DNA from: Thalassotalea_A litorea
GTDB lineage: Bacteria; Pseudomonadota; Gammaproteobacteria; Enterobacterales; Alteromonadaceae
Direction: 5' to 3'
Assembly (NCBI RefSeq): GCF_043642205.1
Contig: NZ_JBHZSG010000045.1
Location: 1 to 27,179 of the forward strand
DNA: 27,179 bases
This document shows positions 1-8,133 of the stretch, piece after piece. Below the pieces are notes generated by a model. The model made no database searches and was not told the DNA's origin. It worked only from the letters and a program-made list of their open reading frames with translations. The position numbers were made by a program, and so were the translations under genes. The first letter of the stretch is position 1. Every line of letters starts with the position of its first letter.

Positions 1-72
1 TCTGCAATCAAAGCCTTGTCTAAAAGCCTTTAAATTCTCACTGAGTGAGCAATAATTTAATGTGATTGGTAT
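1..72 (-). repeat. End of a dispersed ATACCAATC-type repeat (left copy)
   Basis: Read on the minus strand, this segment starts with ATACCAATCACATTAA, continues through the palindrome CTCACTGAGTGAG (about 38-50), and runs off the window edge. It matches the reverse complement of 27085-27156 at 71 of 72 positions; the one difference is at position 55. The outer 16 bp also match the right end of the element at 2783-2947. There is no coding capacity. The last base of the symporter stop codon (position 72) is the terminal base of the repeat. I read this as one end of a non-autonomous mobile or MITE-like repeat; the full length cannot be seen. Confidence 0.8.
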
Positions 73-1247
73 TAGTCGTTATCTTTAACAACCGTTAAAC
101 CTTCTTCTCCGGCAAAACGATTCACCCAAAGGGCAATCACACCATCACCGGTCACATTACACGCTGTACCAAAGCTATCTTGTGCCAGATACAATGCAAT
201 CATCAAACCAAGTGCCGCCTCGTTAAAGCCTAACATACTGGCTAACAGACCAAGTGCCGCCATAACCGCACCACCAGGGGCTCCCGGGGCAGCAATCATA
301 GTAATACCTAAAACCAGAATGAATGGGATCATCCCTAGTAACCCTGGTACGGTTAACGATTCCGTTAGCAGCATTACTGCCGTTGCGCAGGTAACAATGG
401 TGATTGTCGAGCCACTTAAATGTATCGATGCGCATAAAGGAATGGTGAAGTTTACAACCCCATCATCAACACCATTTTGTTTCGAACAGTTAAGAGATAC
501 CGGGATAGTGGCGGCGCTGGACATGGTCCCTAGTGCGGTAAAATAAGCCGGTAGCATGTTCTTTAACAAAACCACAGGCGAACGACCTAATGCAAGGCCA
601 CTCACCACATAGATGGTAGTGATCCACAACCAGTGCATGACCAAAGCCATTACCAGTACCACGGCAAAGGTTTTCAATGTTGCGAATACCGTACCGGCAA
701 CGGTCATTTCCGCAAAAACCCCGGCAATGTACACCGGTAACAACGGAATAATAATGCGAGTTAAGAGCAATTCGATAATATCGCGCCCTTCAATCAAATT
801 GGCGCGTAAATTTTTGGCGTTAGTCGCGCTAATGCCAAGGCCAAACACAAAGGCTAATGCCAGAGCTGTCATAACCGAGAACATTGGCGGAATGGAAAAC
901 TCGATAAACGATTTTAGCCCCTCGCCTTCAGCAATTGCTTCGATTTGTGACCCTTCCATCAGGCCCGGCAGTAAACTGCTGGCAACCAGAAAAGATAAAA
1001 TGCCGGCAACAATGGTTGAACCGTAGGCTAAACCCACCGTTTTCCCTAAAAGCTTAGATGAGCCTTGGGGCAGAGTTGCGATGCCACTGGCGATATAAAA
1101 CAGGATAATCAGCGGAATGGTGAATGTGATAAGTTGACCGATTAAAGTCTGAATGGTTAATAACGTTCGGGTGATCGCTTCAGGGGCAAACATTCCGACC
1201 ACAAAGCCGGCGGCAATACCCGCCACAAGTTTTAAAATTAGATTCAT
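72..1247 (-). CDS. Dicarboxylate/amino acid:cation symporter (DAACS/SDF family)
   Basis: This is a 391-residue integral inner-membrane protein with many hydrophobic segments, expected to import a dicarboxylate or amino acid with Na+ or H+. Family marks are the serine-rich re-entrant loop SSAATIPVS (about residues 243-251), the second hairpin loop APGAPGG (about 320-326), and QDSFGTACNVTGDG (about 356-369), which matches the transmembrane-8 substrate-binding region. The usual transmembrane-7 NMDGT-like motif is replaced by HLSGST (about 276-281), so the substrate cannot be named. The start is the ATG at 1247, preceded by GGAG five bases upstream; an ATG at 1268 in the same frame lacks a good ribosome site. 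The gene lies 63 bp downstream of tilS on the same strand and may be cotranscribed with it. Its TAA stop shares its final base with the repeat at 1-72. Confidence 0.85.
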   Translation of the reverse strand: MNLILKLVAGIAAGFVVGMFAPEAITRTLLTIQTLIGQLITFTIPLIILFYIASGIATLPQGSSKLLGKTVGLAYGSTIVAGILSFLVASSLLPGLMEGSQIEAIAEGEGLKSFIEFSIPPMFSVMTALALAFVFGLGISATNAKNLRANLIEGRDIIELLLTRIIIPLLPVYIAGVFAEMTVAGTVFATLKTFAVVLVMALVMHWLWITTIYVVSGLALGRSPVVLLKNMLPAYFTALGTMSSAATIPVSLNCSKQNGVDDGVVNFTIPLCASIHLSGSTITIVTCATAVMLLTESLTVPGLLGMIPFILVLGITMIAAPGAPGGAVMAALGLLASMLGFNEAALGLMIALYLAQDSFGTACNVTGDGVIALWVNRFAGEEGLTVVKDND

Positions 1248-1310
1248 AGATACTCCATTGTCACCCAAGTTTTGACATCGCCAAGAATTTTCAGGTGCCC
1301 CGTAGGGTTA

Positions 1311-2744
1311 TTATTTTTGAATGATGTTTGTTGTTATTTTTATGATGCGCTTATTGTGCGCTAAATCCGTTGCTAAGGTAAAGCCCTGACACACAAACTG
1401 CCCCGCCAGAGCGGCAAATTTACTGTCCGCATAGATATATAGTTGCCGGCTTCGCAACCAGGGAGCGATACCCCGCTCTTGCAGGATTTTTTTTAAGGGA
1501 CGACTGTGAGCTCTGTCCTGAGGTTTACATACCGGATTGTCATGATGGCAACGAAGGGATATGTTGGCATCGAATGGCACCTGGATAAATTGAGTAACAC
1601 CCGTTTCTGCATGTTCTGCACTTGCTGTCAATGCTTCCACATGCTCGCTATCGTGGGCTAACGTTTCGATTCGAATTGTGCCCAAACCATCAGGTAAGTC
1701 AATATCATGACTTTCGCAGTTGTGCTTTAACTCGAGCTGTTTCGACCAGTTTTTAATGTCTTGATAATCGCGGGTTATATACAAATGCCCTTGATATCGA
1801 CGCAGGATCACATTGGCGCACTTTACTTGTGGATTCTTATCTTGAGCAGCCGTTTCAATCTGCTGTAATGCCTGCAACAATTGTTTTTGTTCCGGCATGC
1901 GAATTTGCAGTTGTTTAAAACGGTAGCGCAACGCATTTAATTGCCGATTTTTCGACAGGGCTAACAAGCTATCCAGTGCTATCGCCTGCTCTGTGTTAGA
2001 TAGTAGTAAATCCGATTGTGCGACTTCTTCGAGCAATTGCTGAGTTTGTTGTAGCACCTGAGCTGATTTACTGACGCTGCTCGCAAAGTTTTGCCAACGC
2101 TGGTGAATAATCGGCAACACTTGTTGGCGCAAAAAATTACGATCAAAATCTAGATCCTGGTTCGACTCATCTTCAACCCAGGACAACTGATGTTGCTCGG
2201 CATAATTTTCTAACTGGCGACGACTCAATGCCAGCAATGGACGACCAATTACCCCCACATCCGGCATTGTGCGTATTGCTTGCATGGCACTAAGACCTAG
2301 TACACCAGCACCACGTTTCAGCGCTAATAACAAGGTTTCCGCTTGATCATCCATGTGATGGGCAGTAAGGATTAAGTCGTTGGGGCCCTGATTTTGTGCA
2401 AAGGCCTGATATCGAGCATTGCGGGCTTTTTCCTCAATGCCACCACCTTGCTGTAACGTTAAATCAACGCGGACCGCCTGATAAGGAATGTTAAGTGTCG
2501 CGCATTGCTCTTTAGTAAATGACTGCCAGGCATCTGCATTATTACTTAGACCATGGTTGATATGGATCGCGCGAATATTGGGGGTGATTTTATTCTGTGC
2601 TTTAACCGCCGTCAGAGCATGCAATAAAACTTGCGAGTCGAGACCACCACTATAGCCAAGTAGCAGCGATTTACCTGCTATTTCAGGGCGATTTAAAAAT
2701 GCAATTAACGCCTCATAAACCGGGTTGCTGTTGTCGGTGTTCAT
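1311..2744 (-). CDS. tilS: tRNA(Ile)-lysidine synthase TilS
   Basis: TilS uses ATP and lysine to convert C34 of the AUA-reading tRNA-Ile(CAU) anticodon to lysidine. The protein has the PP-loop ATPase motif SGGLDS at residues 32-37, then HINHGLSNNADAW and the LTAHHMDDQAETLLL segment typical of the N-terminal catalytic domain. The C-terminal domain carries RPLKKILQERGIAPWLR, which fits the TilS tRNA-binding C domain. At 477 residues it is somewhat longer than the E. coli protein. I chose the ATG at 2744. The frame stays open to an ATG at 2810, but those extra residues are encoded by the end of the mobile repeat at 2783-2947 and are unlikely to be real. The ribosome site is weak. The gene follows accA in order but is separated from it by a terminator and the repeat, so it probably needs its own promoter, which I could not identify. 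Confidence 0.93.
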   Translation of the reverse strand: MNTDNSNPVYEALIAFLNRPEIAGKSLLLGYSGGLDSQVLLHALTAVKAQNKITPNIRAIHINHGLSNNADAWQSFTKEQCATLNIPYQAVRVDLTLQQGGGIEEKARNARYQAFAQNQGPNDLILTAHHMDDQAETLLLALKRGAGVLGLSAMQAIRTMPDVGVIGRPLLALSRRQLENYAEQHQLSWVEDESNQDLDFDRNFLRQQVLPIIHQRWQNFASSVSKSAQVLQQTQQLLEEVAQSDLLLSNTEQAIALDSLLALSKNRQLNALRYRFKQLQIRMPEQKQLLQALQQIETAAQDKNPQVKCANVILRRYQGHLYITRDYQDIKNWSKQLELKHNCESHDIDLPDGLGTIRIETLAHDSEHVEALTASAEHAETGVTQFIQVPFDANISLRCHHDNPVCKPQDRAHSRPLKKILQERGIAPWLRSRQLYIYADSKFAALAGQFVCQGFTLATDLAHNKRIIKITTNIIQK

Positions 2745-2782
2745 CAATTGATTCGCTGTCTCAGTTTTGATTTCAATAGATA

Positions 2783-2947
2783 ATACCAATCCCATTAAGT
2801 TTGTGCACAACTCAGAGTTAGGGCAGAGGTCCAGTTACAACATAGATTTCATTGATATAGTCATTCTATATATATGAAATATGGGGCCGTAAATGGGCCT
2901 TAAGATAAACTCCCTACGGGTGAGTTTTAATTTAATGTGATTGGTAT
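2783..2947. mobile_element. MITE-like element, 165 bp with terminal inverted repeats
   Basis: The left end reads ATACCAATCCCATTAA. The reverse complement of the right end reads ATACCAATCACATTAA, giving a 16-bp terminal inverted repeat with one mismatch. The interior is AT-rich and noncoding. It includes a small hairpin near the right end (AAACTC/GAGTTT around CCTACGGG, about 2907-2927). No clear target-site duplication is visible. The right end matches the ends of the repeats at 1-72 and 27085-27179. It sits between the accA terminator and tilS, so it may supply or alter the tilS promoter. No transposase is present, so it would have to move in trans. Confidence 0.75.
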
Positions 2948-2960
2948 AGTTTGCCATTAA

Positions 2961-2991
2961 AACAAAAAATGTCCCAAACAGGGACATTTTT
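2961..2991 (-). terminator. Rho-independent terminator after accA
   Basis: Read on the minus strand, AAAATGTCCC pairs with GGGACATTTT around a TGTTT loop, followed by a T-rich tract. It lies about 30 bp past the accA stop. This is a good intrinsic terminator marking the end of the long envelope/replication gene cluster. Because the stem is flanked by A and T runs on both sides, it could also act in the other direction. Confidence 0.85.
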
Positions 2992-3019
2992 ATCACTTAG
3001 TTAATCACAACGGTTGCGT

Positions 3020-3976
3020 TTAGCAATAACCGTATGTCATTAAGCGCTGGTAACGATTTTCGATTAACTCGTCTTTTTGTTGATCTTCAAGACTGGCTAA
3101 ATCCGCTTTCAAAGCCTGTTTAAGATTCATTGCCATTAAATCAAAATCACGATGGGCACCACCTAATGGCTCTTCGATAATGTTGTCGATAAGCTCTAAT
3201 TCCTTGATACGATCTGCAGTAACGCCCATCGCTTCAGCAGCTGTCGAGGCTTTTTCCGCCGTTTTCCAAAGGATTGATGCGCAACCTTCCGGTGAAATTA
3301 CCGAGTACGTAGAATATTGCAACATATTTACCCGGTCGCCAACACCAATCGCCAGAGCACCACCGGAACCACCTTCCCCGATCACCGTACAAACAATCGG
3401 TACCGTTAAACGAGACATCACCTTCAGGTTTCGGGCTATCGCTTCACTTTGTCCACGTTCTTCAGCACCAATTCCAGGGTATGCACCCGGGGTATCAATA
3501 AAGGTGATAATGGGCATGTTGAAGCGCTCAGCCATTTCCATTAAGCGCAAGGCTTTTCGGTAACCTTCTGGACGTGGCATGGCAAAGTTTCGACGAACCT
3601 TTTCAGCAGTGTCGCGACCTTTCTGATGGCCGATAACCATCACCGGACGTCCGTCAAGACGTGCCGTACCAGCGACAATGGCTTCATCGTTAGCATAAGC
3701 TCTGTCACCTGCCAGTTCATCAAAATCTGTGAAAATTCGCTTTATGTAATCGACCGTATACGGACGACCAGGGTGGCGAGCAATTCGTGATACCTGCCAA
3801 GGATCGAGATCAGAAAAAACTTTTTTGGTTAACTCTTCACTTTTATTGCGCAGCTGAGCGATTTGTTCTTCTAAATCCAAATCAAGGTCTTGACCCTGAT
3901 TCACCAATTGCAGTTCTTCTATTTTTGCTTCTAAATCGGCAATGGGTTGCTCAAAATCTAAAAAGTTGAGTGACAT
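3020..3976 (-). CDS. accA: Acetyl-CoA carboxylase carboxyltransferase subunit alpha
   Basis: AccA pairs with AccD, encoded elsewhere, to move the carboxyl group from carboxybiotin to acetyl-CoA, making malonyl-CoA for fatty acid synthesis in the cytoplasm. The 318-residue length is normal for the family. An N-terminal helical region (about residues 1-50) precedes the crotonase-like carboxyltransferase fold. The oxyanion-hole region is visible as FIDTPGAYPGIGAEERGQ and as GEGGSGGALAIGVGD. The ATG at 3976 gives MSLNFLDFEQPI, which resembles the E. coli N-terminus. The gene is 40 bp downstream of dnaE, the same neighbour as in E. coli, and is the last gene before a strong terminator. Confidence 0.97.
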   Translation of the reverse strand: MSLNFLDFEQPIADLEAKIEELQLVNQGQDLDLDLEEQIAQLRNKSEELTKKVFSDLDPWQVSRIARHPGRPYTVDYIKRIFTDFDELAGDRAYANDEAIVAGTARLDGRPVMVIGHQKGRDTAEKVRRNFAMPRPEGYRKALRLMEMAERFNMPIITFIDTPGAYPGIGAEERGQSEAIARNLKVMSRLTVPIVCTVIGEGGSGGALAIGVGDRVNMLQYSTYSVISPEGCASILWKTAEKASTAAEAMGVTADRIKELELIDNIIEEPLGGAHRDFDLMAMNLKQALKADLASLEDQQKDELIENRYQRLMTYGYC

Positions 3977-3998
3977 ATTGGTTACCTAATCATCTATG

Positions 3999-4011
3999 CG
4001 GGAATATCCCG
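3999..4011. other. Short hairpin in the dnaE-accA gap
   Basis: CGGGA and TCCCG pair around a three-base ATA loop, just after the dnaE stop codon and about 22 bp before accA. No T tract follows on the minus strand, so it is not a convincing terminator. It could influence mRNA processing or accA translation, but nothing in the sequence proves a role. Confidence 0.3.
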
Positions 4012-4016
4012 ACGAT

Positions 4017-7000
4017 TTATTCTTTAAATGCCATGGCGACGTTATCGGCGCCAAGTAATAATCCTAATTCATGTACTAATGCATCACTGGGGGTTACCCG
4101 CCATTGCGTTCCTAACTCGATGGTCGCACTGGCTTCTGGTCGCTGATAAAACACTCGTACCGGGCATGTCCCCTCTTTAAAAGGTTCCAGAACCCGATGA
4201 AAATCGGTAACAAAGTTATCTCCGATTTGGGTGCGATGCAATTGTATATCAAGAGATTTTATATAATTTTCACGTGCTTCAGCAATACTCGTGATCTCTC
4301 GACCGGTCATTGTAATACCACCGGAGTAATCATCAAAGCTGACCTGTCCGCTACAGACTAAAATAGCATCTTTTTCAAGGATATCCTGATAACGTTCAAA
4401 GTCATCCGGAAACAAGCGTACATCAATGCGCGCACTCTTGTCATCAAGCGTCACTAACGCCCAGCGTCGGCCTTTTTTATTAACCAGAACACGAACCCCA
4501 ATGACCAAACCAACAGCAGTCTGGACTCTGTCCTTACCTGCAGGCTGCAAACTTACCAGCCGTCCCGTACTATAATGCTTGATTTCCGCCAGATAACGAT
4601 CAATCGGGTGACCGGTCAGGTATAAGCCTAAAGTCTCACGTTCACCATCAAGCCAAACATCTTCCGCCCATCGAGGCACATCTTTAAATGACTGACGGGT
4701 ATCTTCCTGTTCAACATTAATTAAGCCAAATAAATCATCCTGCCCCAAAGCCTGAGCTTTTGCATGTTGATCGGCGGCTTTAATCGCTTCTTCAAGGCTG
4801 GCAAACAACGCCGCCCGGTGTGGACCTAAATTATCCATGGCACCGGCTTTAATCAATTTTTCAAGCACCCGTTTATTAATTTTCTTGAGATCCAAGCGCG
4901 CACAAAAGTCGAATAGATCTTTAAAGGCTCCGCCCTGCTCTCGAGCTTCTATGATGGCCGCAATCGGGCCTTCACCCACCCCTTTTATCGCTCCAATGCC
5001 GTAGACTATCTGGTCATCGTCGTTAACCGTAAACTTATACAAACCAGAATTTACATCTGGTGGCAGTAGATCCAGTCCCATATTGGCACATTCATCCACC
5101 AGGGTAACGATTTTATCGGTGTTATCCATATCCGCAGACATAACCGCGGCCATAAATGGTGCCGGGAAATGCGCCTTCATCCATAACGTTTGATAAGAAA
5201 CCAAGGCGTAAGCGGCGGAGTGTGATTTGTTAAAACCGTAACCGGCAAATTTCTCTACCAGATCGAAGATCTTCATCGCCAGCTCGCCATCGACGCCTAG
5301 CTTTTCTGCCCCTTCTTTAAAGCCGCCACGCTGCTTTGCCATTTCTTCAGGCTTTTTCTTACCCATGGCCCGACGTAACATATCGGCGCCACCTAAGGTG
5401 TAGCCGGCCAGAACCTGAGCAATCTGCATGACCTGCTCCTGGTACAAAATAATCCCGTACGTCGGTTCTAGAATCGGCTGCAACCATTCATGTTGCCAGG
5501 TGGCATCTGGATAGGATATTTCTTCCCGGCCAAGCTTTCGGTCGATAAAGTTATCTACCATACCCGATTGCAGTGGTCCGGGACGGAACAAGGCAACCAG
5601 GGCGATCATATCCTCAAAGCAATCTGGCTTGAGACGTTTGATCAAATCTTTCATACCCCGGGATTCGAGCTGGAATACCGCCGTAGTTTCGGCTTTTAGC
5701 AATAACTCGTAGCTTTTCGCATCTGCAAGCGGGATTGCGGCGATATCGATGGGTTCTTTGCCAGCTTTTAACAACTTTGCATCGGCCATTTCGATGGCCC
5801 ACTGCAATATTGTCAGGGTTCTTAAACCCAGGAAGTCGAATTTAACCAGTCCCGCTTCTTCAACATCATTTTTATCAAATTGAGTTACCGGGTTGTTACC
5901 TTCGTCATCACAGTACAAAGGTGCAAAATCGGTAATGACCGTCGGGGAGATAACAACACCACCGGCATGCTTACCTGCATTTCGTGTCGTCCCTTCCAGT
6001 ATCCGACACATATCAATCAGGTCTTTAACTTCATTATCCTGCTGATACACTTCCGGTAAGCGCGGCTCCACTTCAAACGCTTTGGCCAACGTCATCCCCG
6101 GATCGCCCGGTATCAATTTAGAGATGCGATCAACGAAACCATAAGGATGGCCAAGTACCCGGCCAACATCTCGAATAACGGCTTTGGCGGCCATAGTACC
6201 AAAGGTAATGATTTGCGAAACCGCATCACGCCCGTATAGTTCGGCAACATGATCGATTACCTCATCACGGCGGTCCATACAGAAATCGACATCGAAATCC
6301 GGCATCGAAATCCGTTCCGGGTTTAGGAATCGTTCGAAAAGCAGGTCAAATTCCAATGGGTCCAAATCAGTGATTTTCAGTGCATAAGCCACTAAAGAAC
6401 CAGCTCCAGATCCTCGTCCCGGACCTACCGGGATATTGTTATCTTTGGACCACTGGATAAATTCCATAACGATCAGGAAGTAACCCGGGAATCCCATATT
6501 GTTGATAACGTTTAACTCAATTTTTAAACGTTCATCGTAGGGTTTGCGCTTTTCGGCAAAGTCCGGCGCGTTGGCATCAAAAAGAAATTCCAGTCGCTCT
6601 TGCAAACCGTCTTCTGAGACTTTAACCAGAAACTCATTGATGTGCATGCCTTCGGTTGGAAAATCCGGCAGGAAGTATTCACCGAGCCTGACGGTTACAT
6701 TACAACGTTTAGCGATTTCGACACTATTGGCCAGGGCTTCAGGAATGTCTGCAAATAATTCACACATTTCCTGTTCGCTGCGCAGGTATTGCTCGTTCGA
6801 ATAACGCTTCGGGCGACGTTTATCTTCCAACGTGAAACCGTCGTGAATCGCCACCCGGATCTCATGGGCATCAAAATCTTCTGATTTTAAAAAGACCACT
6901 TCATTGGTAGCCACTACCGGAATTTGTTTTTCCGCAGATAATGCTACCGCCATATGCAAATAGTTTTCTTCCTGATCCCGTGATGTACGGATCAATTCAA

Positions 7001-7502
7001 GGTAATAGCGATCGGCAAAATGTTGTTGATAGAATCCCAGGCATGAATCTACCAGCTCTTGATTACCTTTAATCAACGCTTTACCCACGTCGCCTTCGCG
7101 ACCTCCGGATAAGATAATGAGACCTTCGCCGTATTCCACCAACCAGTGTTTGGTTAACACCGCTTTATCTTGAACGTGGCCTTGCAGATATGCTTTGGAA
7201 ATTAACTCAGTGAGGTTTTTATAGCCGGTATTATCCATGGCTAACAACACCAGGCGAAACAGTTCATCTTCAAACTCGTCACTTTGCACCCAGAAATCAC
7301 AGCCAATAATGGGTTTAATACCCGCGCTGTGGCAGGCTCCGTAGTATTTAACCAAGCCGCACAGGTTAGTTTGATCGGTTAAGGCTATGGCCGCCATATG
7401 CTGGCCACTGGCGCAGGCAATAATCGGTTTTACCTTGTTCAAACCATCGGACATAGAAAAGTCACTGTGGACTCTTAAATGAACAAACTTCGGCTCGGCC
7501 AT
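4017..7502 (-). CDS. dnaE: DNA polymerase III subunit alpha
   Basis: This is the catalytic replicative polymerase, 1161 residues, one longer than E. coli DnaE. The N-terminal PHP domain begins with HLRVHSDFSMSDGL. The palm domain has GPGRGSGAGSL (about 360-369) and PDFDVDF (401-407), whose D404 and D406 correspond to the metal-binding aspartates D401/D403 of E. coli. The third is D556 in VKFDFLGL. A clamp-binding pentapeptide QDDLF at 921-925 sits where E. coli has QADMF. An OB-fold and tau-binding region follow to the C-terminus. The start ATG has AAGGA five bases upstream, and this site overlaps the rnhB stop codon, so the two genes are tightly coupled. Confidence 0.98.
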   Translation of the reverse strand: MAEPKFVHLRVHSDFSMSDGLNKVKPIIACASGQHMAAIALTDQTNLCGLVKYYGACHSAGIKPIIGCDFWVQSDEFEDELFRLVLLAMDNTGYKNLTELISKAYLQGHVQDKAVLTKHWLVEYGEGLIILSGGREGDVGKALIKGNQELVDSCLGFYQQHFADRYYLELIRTSRDQEENYLHMAVALSAEKQIPVVATNEVVFLKSEDFDAHEIRVAIHDGFTLEDKRRPKRYSNEQYLRSEQEMCELFADIPEALANSVEIAKRCNVTVRLGEYFLPDFPTEGMHINEFLVKVSEDGLQERLEFLFDANAPDFAEKRKPYDERLKIELNVINNMGFPGYFLIVMEFIQWSKDNNIPVGPGRGSGAGSLVAYALKITDLDPLEFDLLFERFLNPERISMPDFDVDFCMDRRDEVIDHVAELYGRDAVSQIITFGTMAAKAVIRDVGRVLGHPYGFVDRISKLIPGDPGMTLAKAFEVEPRLPEVYQQDNEVKDLIDMCRILEGTTRNAGKHAGGVVISPTVITDFAPLYCDDEGNNPVTQFDKNDVEEAGLVKFDFLGLRTLTILQWAIEMADAKLLKAGKEPIDIAAIPLADAKSYELLLKAETTAVFQLESRGMKDLIKRLKPDCFEDMIALVALFRPGPLQSGMVDNFIDRKLGREEISYPDATWQHEWLQPILEPTYGIILYQEQVMQIAQVLAGYTLGGADMLRRAMGKKKPEEMAKQRGGFKEGAEKLGVDGELAMKIFDLVEKFAGYGFNKSHSAAYALVSYQTLWMKAHFPAPFMAAVMSADMDNTDKIVTLVDECANMGLDLLPPDVNSGLYKFTVNDDDQIVYGIGAIKGVGEGPIAAIIEAREQGGAFKDLFDFCARLDLKKINKRVLEKLIKAGAMDNLGPHRAALFASLEEAIKAADQHAKAQALGQDDLFGLINVEQEDTRQSFKDVPRWAEDVWLDGERETLGLYLTGHPIDRYLAEIKHYSTGRLVSLQPAGKDRVQTAVGLVIGVRVLVNKKGRRWALVTLDDKSARIDVRLFPDDFERYQDILEKDAILVCSGQVSFDDYSGGITMTGREITSIAEARENYIKSLDIQLHRTQIGDNFVTDFHRVLEPFKEGTCPVRVFYQRPEASATIELGTQWRVTPSDALVHELGLLLGADNVAMAFKE

Positions 7503-7510
7503 AAAATTCC

Positions 7511-8116
7511 TTATTTAGTACGATTGCGGTCGATAATTGCGGCTACGGGTTTAAATGATTTTCGATAATTATCCAGTACGCCATATTCCTGAATGATTTG
7601 CAAATGGGCTTTTGTCGGATAGCCCTTATGATTAGCAAACCCATAGTGGGGATATTGCTCGTGAAGATCATGCATTTCCTGATCGCGGGCAACTTTGGCA
7701 AGAATCGACGCAGCACTGATTGCCGCTACTCGTGCATCGCCTTTAACCACACTATCGCTTGGCATCGGTAAATCCGGACAACGATTGCCATCAATTAAAA
7801 CCATTTGTGGTTGCACGCTTAACCCTTGCACCGCTCTTTGCATCGCAACCATGGTTGCCTGCAAAATGTTTAACTGGTCAATTTCCCAGGCTTCACAACG
7901 ACCGAGACACCATGCCAGCGCATTTTCTTTAATCTGTTCGGCCAATGCGTTGCGTTTTTTCTCGGACAGCTTTTTTGAGTCCATCAGGCCAGAGACAGGG
8001 TTTTTCGGGTCGAGGATCACCGCAGCGGTTACCACCGCGCCGACAAGAGGACCGCGCCCGACCTCATCGACGCCGGCAATCAATTCAACATCCGGGAGGA
8101 TATAAGGTTCCATCAT
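7511..8116 (-). CDS. rnhB: Ribonuclease HII
   Basis: RNase HII cuts the RNA strand of RNA/DNA hybrids and removes single ribonucleotides from DNA. At 201 residues it is close to the E. coli size. Active-site marks are DEVGRGPLVG near residue 17, LIDGNRCP in the middle, and SAASILAKVARD towards the C-terminal half. Two adjacent ATG codons (8116 and 8113) could start it, and the ribosome site is weak. It lies 17 bp after lpxB and 8 bp before dnaE, as in E. coli, which suggests translation within one polycistronic message. Confidence 0.96.
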   Translation of the reverse strand: MMEPYILPDVELIAGVDEVGRGPLVGAVVTAAVILDPKNPVSGLMDSKKLSEKKRNALAEQIKENALAWCLGRCEAWEIDQLNILQATMVAMQRAVQGLSVQPQMVLIDGNRCPDLPMPSDSVVKGDARVAAISAASILAKVARDQEMHDLHEQYPHYGFANHKGYPTKAHLQIIQEYGVLDNYRKSFKPVAAIIDRNRTK

Positions 8117-8133
8117 TACTTCAAAGCCACCAA

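Noticed and set aside
1..72. Terminator for the symporter within the left repeat
   Set aside because: The CTCACTGAGTGAG palindrome is short and lacks a T tract on the minus strand.
613..1026. 137-codon plus-strand open frame opposite the symporter
   Set aside because: Antisense shadow of a membrane protein gene; no family features or ribosome site.
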